A stretch of DNA of 9,974 nucleotides from contig JAGVIF010000078.1 in NCBI GenBank assembly GCA_020056205.1, positions 1-9,974 of the forward strand, given 5' to 3'. Position numbers and translations under genes: made by a program. This DNA comes from Lentisphaeria bacterium. GTDB taxonomy: Bacteria > Verrucomicrobiota > Lentisphaeria > Victivallales > GWF2-50-93. A model generated the notes under the pieces. That model was not told where the DNA came from. It searched no databases and saw only the letters and a list, made by a program, of their open reading frames with translations. Shown here piece by piece: positions 1 through 6,542 of this stretch; the stretch's first letter is position 1; the number at the start of each line of letters is the position of its first letter.

Positions 1-67
1 AATTAAGAAATCGTTCCGGATTGGTCGTAAAAATGGTTTTTATGGCCGGAAATCCGGATTTTACAAA

Positions 68-99
68 AAAGAGCCAATTACTTTTGAAATTGGCTCTTT
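68..99. terminator. Perfect 12-bp hairpin, probable intrinsic terminator
   Basis: Bases 68-79 (AAAGAGCCAATT) pair perfectly with 88-99 around an 8-base loop. Read on the minus strand the stem is followed by a run of six T, the classic rho-independent form. Read on the plus strand the stem ends in TTT and continues into an A/T-rich stretch. It could act in both directions and most likely ends an unseen gene to the left of the window. It lies only 24 bases before the debranching-enzyme ATG, so any promoter for that gene must overlap it or lie within the hairpin-to-ATG gap, or the gene is read through from upstream. Confidence 0.65.
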
Positions 100-123
100 A
101 GATAAAAATTATTTTTAATATTC

Positions 124-3100
124 ATGATTCAAAATCCTTTGCCAGGCAAACATATTTTATTTTCGCGCGGAGACACGGTTTGCTTTGAACTGTTGTTTGA
201 TAAGCCGACTGAGGGGAGGGCATTTGTCAGGACAAATATAGGGAACGCGTCCATTCAGCGCGAAGAAATAGTTATGGCCGCAAGCGCCGGCCGCCAGAGA
301 AGCGGACAGGATTGGCATGATATCCCGATGTGCGGGACATCGCCCAAGACCTTTTCCATAACGCTCGCTCTCCTCGAGGAAGGTCATTTTGAGGCGAAGT
401 GTTTCTTTGTCGCTCCGAATGAAGATGAGCCGCGCTGGGTTGAAGGCGACAATATCCATATAAATGTTGAGCCGTCAAATTACTGCTGCGCGAATAGCAT
501 ATACTGTGCGTTTGTCCGCCAGTTCGGGATAAACAAGGATGTTCCATTTTCGAAGCCCATTCCCAAGCTCGAGAGGGAAGAGATAGATGAGCTTGACAAA
601 ACCGGATATACAGTGATCCCTCCTTCAGGGACATTCAGGGAGTTGAAAAAAAATCTCAACCACATAATAGATGATCTGAATTGCAGGATACTGCATCTTT
701 TGCCTATAAATCCAACGCCAACCGTCTACGCGAGAATGGGACGCTATGGCAGCGCTTATGCCTCCCTTGACTTCACCGCGATAGATCCGGCGCTCGCGGA
801 ATTTGACAGGAAGGCGACTCCCCTTGACCAGTTTCTCGAGCTTGTGGACGCCGTCCACAGGAAAAACGCCAAGATATTTCTCGATATAGCGATAAATCAT
901 ACGGGCTGGGCGGCGAAGATACATGAAACACATCCGGAGTGGCTTGTGCGCGAAAATGACGGAACTATACATTCTCCCGGAGCGTGGGGCATAATATGGG
1001 GCGACCTCACGGAGCTTAATCACCAGAGGATGGATTTGTGGGAATATATTGCCGATATGTTTCTTGTGTGGTGCTCGAGGGGCGTTGACGGATTTCGCTG
1101 CGACGCCGGATATATGATTCCGGAAAAGGCATGGGAATTTATAACGGCAAAAGTAAGACAGCAGTATCCGAGCGCGATTTTTCTCCTTGAGGGGCTCGGC
1201 GGCGACCCGGAGATTACGAAGCGCCTGCTGAACACATCAAATATGAACTGGGCATATTCGGAACTTTTCCAAAATTATTCGCGCGCTCAAATAGAAAAAT
1301 ATGTGCCTTATGCCCACAAAATCAGCGCCTCGGACGGGGTAATGGTTCATTATGCCGAAACTCATGACAACAGCCGTCTCGCCGCCGTCTCCGAAATCCA
1401 CGCCGGAATGAGGACGGCTCTGTGCGCGCTTACATCGAGCAACGGTGCCTTCGGTTTTACAAATGGAGTTGAATGGTTCGCAAAAGAAAGGATTGACGTT
1501 CACGAGTCAAACGCTCTTTCCTGGGGCAATCCCAAAAACCAAGTGCCGCATATAGCGCGCCTGAACACAATACTTATCTCTCACCCCGCTTTTTACGGCG
1601 GAGCCGATATAAAGTTCATAGATTCAGGGAACGAAAAGGTCGTTGCATTCCTGCGGAGCGGCGCCGGAGAATCAAAGCGCCTGCTTGTCATTGTAAATAT
1701 TGACTGCGAAAATTTCACCGACGCCGCCTGGCGCAAAAGTGACACGCCCTTCAAAGACAAATCTTTCGTTGATCTTATCTCCGAGGAACTTTTTATTCCC
1801 ATACCCGCAAAATCCAAAAACACATTAAAACTCGCTCCGGGACAGGTTCTCTGTTTGTCCCAAGACGACGAAGACATGAAGCTAATCCTTGAGGCGGAGA
1901 AAAAAAATGTGATACGTCCGGACAAAATATCCCTGCAGAACGCAACAGCGATGGCGCTTGATATTGTCTGCTGGAAGAACCGCGCCAAAATCGTTATTGA
2001 AGAGGACATTAAAGAATTGGCAGCAGAGCTTCTCGACAACCCTTTTAAGTTTTGTGAAAAAATATTTGGAACGGATTTGTCTGTCCCAATAGTCGAGTGG
2101 CGCTGGCCGAACGACTTGAAAAGAGAGGTCATCTTTCCTCCGGAGCATATTATTATGGTAAGCGCGGAATATAATTTCAGAGTGAGAATTTCTGAAGACG
2201 AGAAAATACTTGTCCAAAGAGACAGCCTTCTTGATTCGCGGGGCAGACATTTTGCCCTCCTCACGCCGCTCCCGACTCCGCAAAAAAAAATGAGAAGACA
2301 GATGAAGATAACTGTCTATGCCGAGCCCGAATCAAGAAGAGAAAAAGCGCCGCTCTTGTTTCTCCCCGAACACGAAGGTTTTATAAAAACGGAGATAGAA
2401 AGCCCCAAAACAGTGTCGAATTACATGACATTCCTTTCGGCGAACGGCAGAGGCGGAATGTGCCGGCCATGCGTAGAATGGGGTGAGCTTAAAAGCAGGT
2501 ATGACTGTGTTCTGGCCGGCAATTTGAATCCGGAATTTCCGGAGGACCGTCACATAATGCTCTCCCGCGTCAGAATCTGCACCGATTATCACGGCAGGAG
2601 GGAGTGTTTTTCAAAAAATTGCGATTCGTTTAGGCTTGGGAATGACGGAAACAGCGGCGCTTGGGCGTTCAGCGTCCCGCTCGGAAACGGGTTCACCTCA
2701 AGATTCATAGTTTCCATGAGAATGATTCAGGGAAGAAATCAAGTTCTGATCAACATAAAACGACTTCCCAAAAACGAGAGAAACAAGCTCCTCATCGAAG
2801 ACAACGAACCGGTTAAAATCCTCGTCCGTCCCGATGTCGAAGACAGAAACTTTCACCATGAGACAAAGGCATATCTTGGACCGGAAAAACGCTGGCCTCA
2901 ATCAATTTCAACATCCACTAAATCTTTTATCTTCAGTCCTTCCGGGCGGAGACGGCTTTTGATGTCCACAAACAAAGGGGTCTTTAAAAAATCTCAGGAG
3001 TGGACTTACGCAGTATTCAGAGAGAACGAATCAAAAAGAGGGCTTGACCCGTACGGGGACATCTTTTGCCCCGGATTTTTTGAGATAGTTCTCACCGGGG

Positions 3101-4410
3101 GGGAGGAGGATATTATCATCGCCTCCATAAATACCGACATGGAGCCTGTCTACGAACCTCTTCCGCCTGAACAGACATTGCCGCCTGTTCCGAGCAAGAG
3201 GCTCGCCTTTGAATACGCGCTTTTGAAGGCTTCCGAAAAATTCATAGTCCGCAGGGAGGATTGGAAGACTGTCATCGCCGGATATCCGTGGTTTCTCGAC
3301 TGGGGAAGGGACACCCTGATCGCCGCCAGAGGCCTGATATGCGCCGGGAAAATCGGCGAAGTCGAAAAAATACTGTTGCTTTTTGCGAAATTCGCAGACA
3401 AAGGGACATTGCCAAACATGATACACGGCAAGGACGCATCCAACCGCGACACGAGCGACGCCCCTTTATGGCTTTTCACGGTGTTGAGGGATTTCTGCGA
3501 ATTTCGCAAATCGGATGAAATTCTTGCCAAATCCCCGGACAATAAAAACTCTCTCCTTGATATCCTTGCGGGCGTTGCGGAAAACTACATCTCCGGAACT
3601 CCCAACGGAATAAAGGTTGACCCCGAAAGCGGCCTTGTTTTCAGTCCGCCGCATTTCACGTGGATGGATACAAATTTTCCGGCGTGCACGCCGCGCGAGG
3701 GGTATCCCGTCGAAATTCAGGCGCTGTGGTTTGCCGCGCTCGCCTTCCTTGAAGCAAAGACGGGAGAGAAAAAATGGGGAGTCCTCAAAACCCGGGTTTC
3801 TCAATCCATTTGCGAATATTTTAAAATTGTTGATCCTCTATCGGGAGATTTTCAATGGCTTTCGGATTGTCTCCACGCCGGCGCCGGATGCCCCGCGTCA
3901 AAAGCCGTCGCGGATGACCATCTGAGGCCGAACCAATTGCTCGCCATAACGCTTGGGGCGGTGAGCGATTTTCAATTGAAAAAGGGAATTTTGAGGGCGT
4001 GTTCGGAGCTTTTAGTGCCGGGCGCTATAAGATCTCTGGCGGACAGACGCGTAAAATTCAAACTGCCGTTAAAAAATCCGAAAGGAGAGTTGCTGAACAA
4101 CCCGGAATATCCGTATTTCGGAACTTATATCGGCGGCGAAGATTCTTCGAGAAAACCGGCATACCACAACGGAACCGCATGGACGTGGCTCTTTCCATCG
4201 TATCCGGAGGCGGTTGTAATGACTTACGGGGAAGCGGCTAAAAGCGCGGCCAAATCAATACTGCATTCCTCCTCCGTCCTCATGGAAAGCGATTGCGTGG
4301 GAAATATTCCGGAAATACTCGACGGAAACTTCCCTCATATTCAGAGGGGATGCGATGCCCAGGCCTGGGGCGTCACAGAGCTTTACCGTGTTTATAAATT
4401 GATAAGTTAA
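124..4410 (+). CDS. Bifunctional glycogen debranching enzyme-like protein (GH13 + GH133 fusion)
   Basis: This 1428-residue protein probably removes branches from glycogen in the cytoplasm by combining alpha-1,4-glucan transfer or hydrolysis with alpha-1,6-glucosidase activity. Residues 1 to about 120 look like a beta-rich N-domain. Residues about 120-480 form a GH13 barrel with all four conserved regions: DIAINHT (254-260), GFRCDAG with nucleophile D327, LLEG with acid/base E356, and ETHDN with H414 and D415. Residues about 600-1040 are a long, poorly recognised beta-rich linker resembling the domain that precedes GH133 catalytic domains. Residues about 1040-1428 match the amylo-alpha-1,6-glucosidase (GDE_C) barrel: AGYPWF then WGRD (D1063), PVEIQALW (E1197) and YHNGTAW (H1348). 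No signal peptide or membrane segment is seen. The ATG at 124 has no Shine-Dalgarno sequence, but the following HILFSRGDTVCFEL suits a family N-terminus. Most bacterial GH133 proteins are about half this length. The domain calls are firm; the exact reaction of the GH13 half is inferred. Confidence 0.9.
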   Translation: MIQNPLPGKHILFSRGDTVCFELLFDKPTEGRAFVRTNIGNASIQREEIVMAASAGRQRSGQDWHDIPMCGTSPKTFSITLALLEEGHFEAKCFFVAPNEDEPRWVEGDNIHINVEPSNYCCANSIYCAFVRQFGINKDVPFSKPIPKLEREEIDELDKTGYTVIPPSGTFRELKKNLNHIIDDLNCRILHLLPINPTPTVYARMGRYGSAYASLDFTAIDPALAEFDRKATPLDQFLELVDAVHRKNAKIFLDIAINHTGWAAKIHETHPEWLVRENDGTIHSPGAWGIIWGDLTELNHQRMDLWEYIADMFLVWCSRGVDGFRCDAGYMIPEKAWEFITAKVRQQYPSAIFLLEGLGGDPEITKRLLNTSNMNWAYSELFQNYSRAQIEKYVPYAHKISASDGVMVHYAETHDNSRLAAVSEIHAGMRTALCALTSSNGAFGFTNGVEWFAKERIDVHESNALSWGNPKNQVPHIARLNTILISHPAFYGGADIKFIDSGNEKVVAFLRSGAGESKRLLVIVNIDCENFTDAAWRKSDTPFKDKSFVDLISEELFIPIPAKSKNTLKLAPGQVLCLSQDDEDMKLILEAEKKNVIRPDKISLQNATAMALDIVCWKNRAKIVIEEDIKELAAELLDNPFKFCEKIFGTDLSVPIVEWRWPNDLKREVIFPPEHIIMVSAEYNFRVRISEDEKILVQRDSLLDSRGRHFALLTPLPTPQKKMRRQMKITVYAEPESRREKAPLLFLPEHEGFIKTEIESPKTVSNYMTFLSANGRGGMCRPCVEWGELKSRYDCVLAGNLNPEFPEDRHIMLSRVRICTDYHGRRECFSKNCDSFRLGNDGNSGAWAFSVPLGNGFTSRFIVSMRMIQGRNQVLINIKRLPKNERNKLLIEDNEPVKILVRPDVEDRNFHHETKAYLGPEKRWPQSISTSTKSFIFSPSGRRRLLMSTNKGVFKKSQEWTYAVFRENESKRGLDPYGDIFCPGFFEIVLTGGEEDIIIASINTDMEPVYEPLPPEQTLPPVPSKRLAFEYALLKASEKFIVRREDWKTVIAGYPWFLDWGRDTLIAARGLICAGKIGEVEKILLLFAKFADKGTLPNMIHGKDASNRDTSDAPLWLFTVLRDFCEFRKSDEILAKSPDNKNSLLDILAGVAENYISGTPNGIKVDPESGLVFSPPHFTWMDTNFPACTPREGYPVEIQALWFAALAFLEAKTGEKKWGVLKTRVSQSICEYFKIVDPLSGDFQWLSDCLHAGAGCPASKAVADDHLRPNQLLAITLGAVSDFQLKKGILRACSELLVPGAIRSLADRRVKFKLPLKNPKGELLNNPEYPYFGTYIGGEDSSRKPAYHNGTAWTWLFPSYPEAVVMTYGEAAKSAAKSILHSSSVLMESDCVGNIPEILDGNFPHIQRGCDAQAWGVTELYRVYKLIS

Positions 4411-4454
4411 GAAGGGAGGGCTTTGTGCCCGCAACCCAAAAGAATAAAGAAGGG

Positions 4455-4482
4455 GGTTCAGGGTTCAGCGTTCAGGGTTCAG
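4455..4482. repeat. Tandem 7-base array (GGTTCAG x4)
   Basis: Four head-to-tail 7-base units occupy 4455-4461, 4462-4468, 4469-4475 and 4476-4482. Three are exact GGTTCAG and the third differs by one base (CGTTCAG). The unit length is not a multiple that would keep a helical face, and no dyad is present. The role is unknown. Confidence 0.85.
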
Positions 4483-4545
4483 AATACATGAAGACGCAAC
4501 CCCAAAAAAGTAGAAAGGAAAAGGGAAAGGGAAAAGGGAAGGTAG

Positions 4546-4566
4546 AAAGTGAAAAGTGAAAAGTGA
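4546..4566. repeat. Tandem 7-base array (AAAGTGA x3)
   Basis: Three exact copies of AAAGTGA lie head to tail. Two more exact copies sit at 4726-4739, just before the 9-base array. Similar AGAAAGT/GAAAAGGG text occurs at about 9645-9705 in the second spacer. On the plus strand these stretches are almost pure purine. Confidence 0.8.
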
Positions 4567-4739
4567 AGGAGAAGACTATGAACTTCGAACGTCGAATGAA
4601 TGCAACGAGTAAGGGAGACTGGATGATTAAAAAATAATAAAATATCCAAATCTTTAAATCTCTATATCACCAAATCATAGGGTTGGAGTTCACAGCCCCG
4701 TAGGGAAGGAGAAAGGCTAAAGGGAAAAGTGAAAAGTGA

Positions 4740-4797
4740 CTATGTCCCTTCTGTCTCTTTCGTCCCTTGTGTCCCTTGTGTCACTATGGCGAAAAAT
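4740..4797. repeat. Five-unit 9-base array with TATGGCGAAAAA flank (copy A)
   Basis: Five 9-base units run from 4740 to 4784 and match the consensus TTGYGTCCC with changes in several units. The fourth (4767-4775) is exactly TTGTGTCCC. The array is followed at 4785-4797 by TATGGCGAAAAAT. The same number of units and almost the same flank occur at 9713-9770. Copy A is the more degenerate of the two. Confidence 0.85.
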
Positions 4798-4799
4798 TT

Positions 4800-4854
4800 G
4801 AAATCGGAAATAGAATAAAACTCTGCGTTCTCTGTGGTGAAAGAAATCGGAAAT
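4800..4854. repeat. 12-base direct repeat pair (GAAATCGGAAAT)
   Basis: GAAATCGGAAAT occurs at 4800-4811 and again at 4843-4854, 43 bases apart from start to start. The segment between the two copies has no open reading frame of note. Confidence 0.75.
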
Positions 4855-4986
4855 TCTGAATCCTGACTTCTCCTTTGAAACTGTTGCTTTTTTCGGGGTC
4901 GCTGTCGGTGTCGCTTTGTTGACTTGGCATTCGATCCCGATTCCGACGCCGATTAAGTTTCATTTTGATAAATTATTAAAAAATAT

Positions 4987-4991
4987 AAGGA
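4987..4991 (+). promoter_or_regulatory. Ribosome binding site of the beta-CASP gene
   Basis: AAGGA is followed by 7 bases and then the ATG at 4999. This is the only clear, well-spaced Shine-Dalgarno sequence before an ATG in the window. It supports that start and shows that the host uses SD-guided initiation for at least some genes. Confidence 0.65.
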
Positions 4992-4998
4992 TACGCAA

Positions 4999-6390
4999 AT
5001 GACGATAAAACTTTCATCTTTTGGCGCCGCCAGAGAAGTAACCGGTTCCACGCATCTCCTAAGCATTGATAATAAAAAATTGCTCATGGACTGCGGTCTC
5101 TTCCAGGGAAAGAGATTTCCGACTGAGGAAAGGAACAGAATATTTAATTTTGATCCCAAAGATATAAGTTCCGTGGTGCTCTCTCACGGGCATTGCGACC
5201 ACTGTTGCCGCTTGCCGTATCTTGGAATGTTAGGGTTCGAGGGAAATGTGTTCGCAACTCCTGCGACGCGCGATATCGCAGGGCTTGTCATGGCCGACAC
5301 CGCCCATATCCTTGAGAAAGACTTTGAGTGGTTGAAAAAAAAGAAAGCGGATTATCCCTACGGGCCGCTTTTCCGTATCAGGGACGTTTTGAAAATTCTT
5401 GATCAGTTCATAACTCTAAGCTATAGAAGGACTTTCAATGTTATGGATTCCGTCAAATGCACTTTTTACAACGCCGGACATATAATTGGCTCGGCCATGC
5501 CGGTGCTGGAAATTGGAGATGGCAAAAGAATAGCGTTCACAGGAGACCTCGGCAGAAAAGGCACCCCGATAATACACGACCCCGAATATCTGCCGGCTGT
5601 GGATTATCTCATGTGCGAGGCGACATACGGCAACAGACTGCACGATCCGATAGAAGACGCGTGCAGGCAGTTGGCCTCGGTTATAAAGGAGACAGTTGAA
5701 AGAGGAGGAAAAATCATCATCCCGGCGTTTGCCGTCGAACGCACACAGGACTTGATATACTATCTGCATGTCTTGAATAATGCCAGAAAAATTCCTAAAA
5801 TAGACATATTCGTTGACAGCCCTATGGCGTTCAACGCGACAAGCATATTCAGAGTTCATCAGGAGTGTTACGATGAAAACATACATGAACAGTTTTTGAT
5901 TCAGAACAAGAATCCGTTTGGTTTTGAGAATCTGCATTACACAACAAATGTCGAAGAGTCAAAGAGGCTGAACGAAAACAAAAATCCCTGCATAATAATA
6001 TCCAGCAGCGGCATGTGCGAGGCCGGAAGAATACTTCACCATCTCAAAAACAACATAGAGGATCCGAGAAACACAATACTTATCGTCGGATACATGGCGG
6101 AGGACACTCTCGGAAGAAGAATAGTCGAGCGGCAGCCCGAAGTGAAAATCTTCGGACAGCCGTATCATTTGAACGCGAAAGTGAAAATCCTCAACACTTT
6201 CAGCGCCCACGCCGACTATAACGATCTGATAGATTTCGTAAAGCATCTCGACCTGCAAAGGTTGAAGAAAATCTTCCTCGTCCACGCTGAGGACGATGCC
6301 CTCGAACAGATGAAAAAACGCATGCTCGATGTCGGAGTCAGGGAAGTTCAGATAGTTGATCCGCAAACCGAATACGAATTATTCGCTTGA
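4999..6390 (+). CDS. Beta-CASP metallo-beta-lactamase fold protein, probable ribonuclease
   Basis: This is a 463-residue cytosolic protein of the YSH1/CPSF73-like bacterial family (COG1236 type), whose members are zinc-dependent RNA endo- or exonucleases. Visible motifs in order are LLMDCG (D31), the metal motif SHGHCDH (H63, H65, D67, H68), AGHIIGS (H161), FTGDLGR (D183), beta-CASP motif A at EATYGN (E207), AFAVERTQ (244-250), SSSGMCEAGRI (335-345), motif B at SAHAD (H404), and motif C at VHAE (H429). All metal ligands and beta-CASP residues are therefore kept, which argues for an active enzyme. The length is normal for bacterial members and there is no KH domain. Oddities are cysteines at 66, 69 and 70 in and beside the metal loop, and VHAE instead of the common VHGE. 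The ATG at 4999 has AAGGA 7 bases upstream. The gene stands alone behind the repeat spacer, and a tRNA gene follows 45 bases after its stop. The substrate cannot be read from sequence. Confidence 0.9.
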   Translation: MTIKLSSFGAAREVTGSTHLLSIDNKKLLMDCGLFQGKRFPTEERNRIFNFDPKDISSVVLSHGHCDHCCRLPYLGMLGFEGNVFATPATRDIAGLVMADTAHILEKDFEWLKKKKADYPYGPLFRIRDVLKILDQFITLSYRRTFNVMDSVKCTFYNAGHIIGSAMPVLEIGDGKRIAFTGDLGRKGTPIIHDPEYLPAVDYLMCEATYGNRLHDPIEDACRQLASVIKETVERGGKIIIPAFAVERTQDLIYYLHVLNNARKIPKIDIFVDSPMAFNATSIFRVHQECYDENIHEQFLIQNKNPFGFENLHYTTNVEESKRLNENKNPCIIISSSGMCEAGRILHHLKNNIEDPRNTILIVGYMAEDTLGRRIVERQPEVKIFGQPYHLNAKVKILNTFSAHADYNDLIDFVKHLDLQRLKKIFLVHAEDDALEQMKKRMLDVGVREVQIVDPQTEYELFA

Positions 6391-6414
6391 AAAAATAAAT
6401 AGAACGGCTATGGT
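6387..6414 (+). promoter_or_regulatory. Candidate sigma-70-type promoter for tRNA-Ala and ilvB
   Basis: TTGAAA at 6387-6392 and TATGGT at 6409-6414 are separated by 16 bases. They match the -35 and -10 consensus at 5 of 6 and 4 of 6 positions. The -35 overlaps the stop codon of the preceding gene. Transcription would begin near 6421, giving a short 5' leader before the tRNA. The position is right for a tRNA promoter, but the -10 is weak and the host consensus is unknown. Confidence 0.35.
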
Positions 6415-6434
6415 GAGCCTTCCAAAAAGTTTTT

Positions 6435-6512
6435 GGGGCATTAGCTCAGTTGGCTTAGAGCGCCACGCTGGCAGCGTGGAGGTCAAGGGTTCAACTCCCT
6501 TATGCTCCACCA
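6435..6512 (+). tRNA. tRNA-Ala (anticodon GGC)
   Basis: The full cloverleaf is present. The acceptor stem GGGGCAT (6435-6441) pairs with ATGCTCC (6502-6508). The D stem is GCTC/GAGC, the anticodon stem CCACG/CGTGG, and the T stem AAGGG/CCCTT with loop TTCAACT. The anticodon loop 6468-6474 carries GGC at 6470-6472, which reads alanine GCC (and GCU) codons. The third acceptor pair is G-U (6437 with 6506), the hallmark identity element of tRNA-Ala. The discriminator is A (6509) and the 3' CCA is encoded (6510-6512). No terminator follows: the reading frame of acetolactate synthase opens within 9-60 bases, so the tRNA is probably the first cistron of a tRNA-mRNA transcript. Confidence 0.97.
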
Positions 6513-6542
6513 TTAAATTTTATGAGAAAAGCGTTAAAAAAA

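Larger units (their letters stand above)
4411..4998. other. Intergenic spacer A, repeat mosaic without a gene
   Basis: I find no credible coding sequence in these 588 bases on either strand. They are a patchwork of short repeated words: a near-duplicate beginning GCAACCC at 4431 and 4496, a 7-base GGTTCAG array, long A/G-only stretches with AAAGTGA units, a GACTATGAAC word at 4574-4583, degenerate CCAAATC-type words around 4640-4678, a five-unit 9-base array, a 12-base direct repeat, and CCGATTCCGACGCCG at 4937-4951. Several of these words recur in the spacer at 9436-9974. A weak 4-bp hairpin (4418-4430) follows the debrancher stop, but it has no T-run and I do not call it a terminator. Confidence 0.7.

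Noticed and set aside
14..60. TCCGGA inverted copies at 15-22 and 51-58
   Set aside because: Only 8 bases long and each is nearly self-palindromic, so the pairing is not convincing as a designed dyad.
1593..2264. Minus-strand open frame of 223 codons inside the debrancher
   Set aside because: Serine-rich low-meaning translation, no start signal, and the opposite strand encodes a continuous GH13/GH133 protein.
4418..4430. Terminator after the debrancher stop (GGGC/GCCC hairpin)
   Set aside because: The stem is only 4 bp and no T-run follows.
4740..4784. CRISPR array or other spacer-repeat array
   Set aside because: Units are 9 bases, contiguous and without unique spacers, and no cas gene is in view.
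6406..6434. Hairpin GGCT/AGCC followed by a T-run before the tRNA, as a terminator of the beta-CASP gene
   Set aside because: The 4-bp stem is too weak and the T-run is separated by an A-rich stretch; the region fits a tRNA promoter/leader better.
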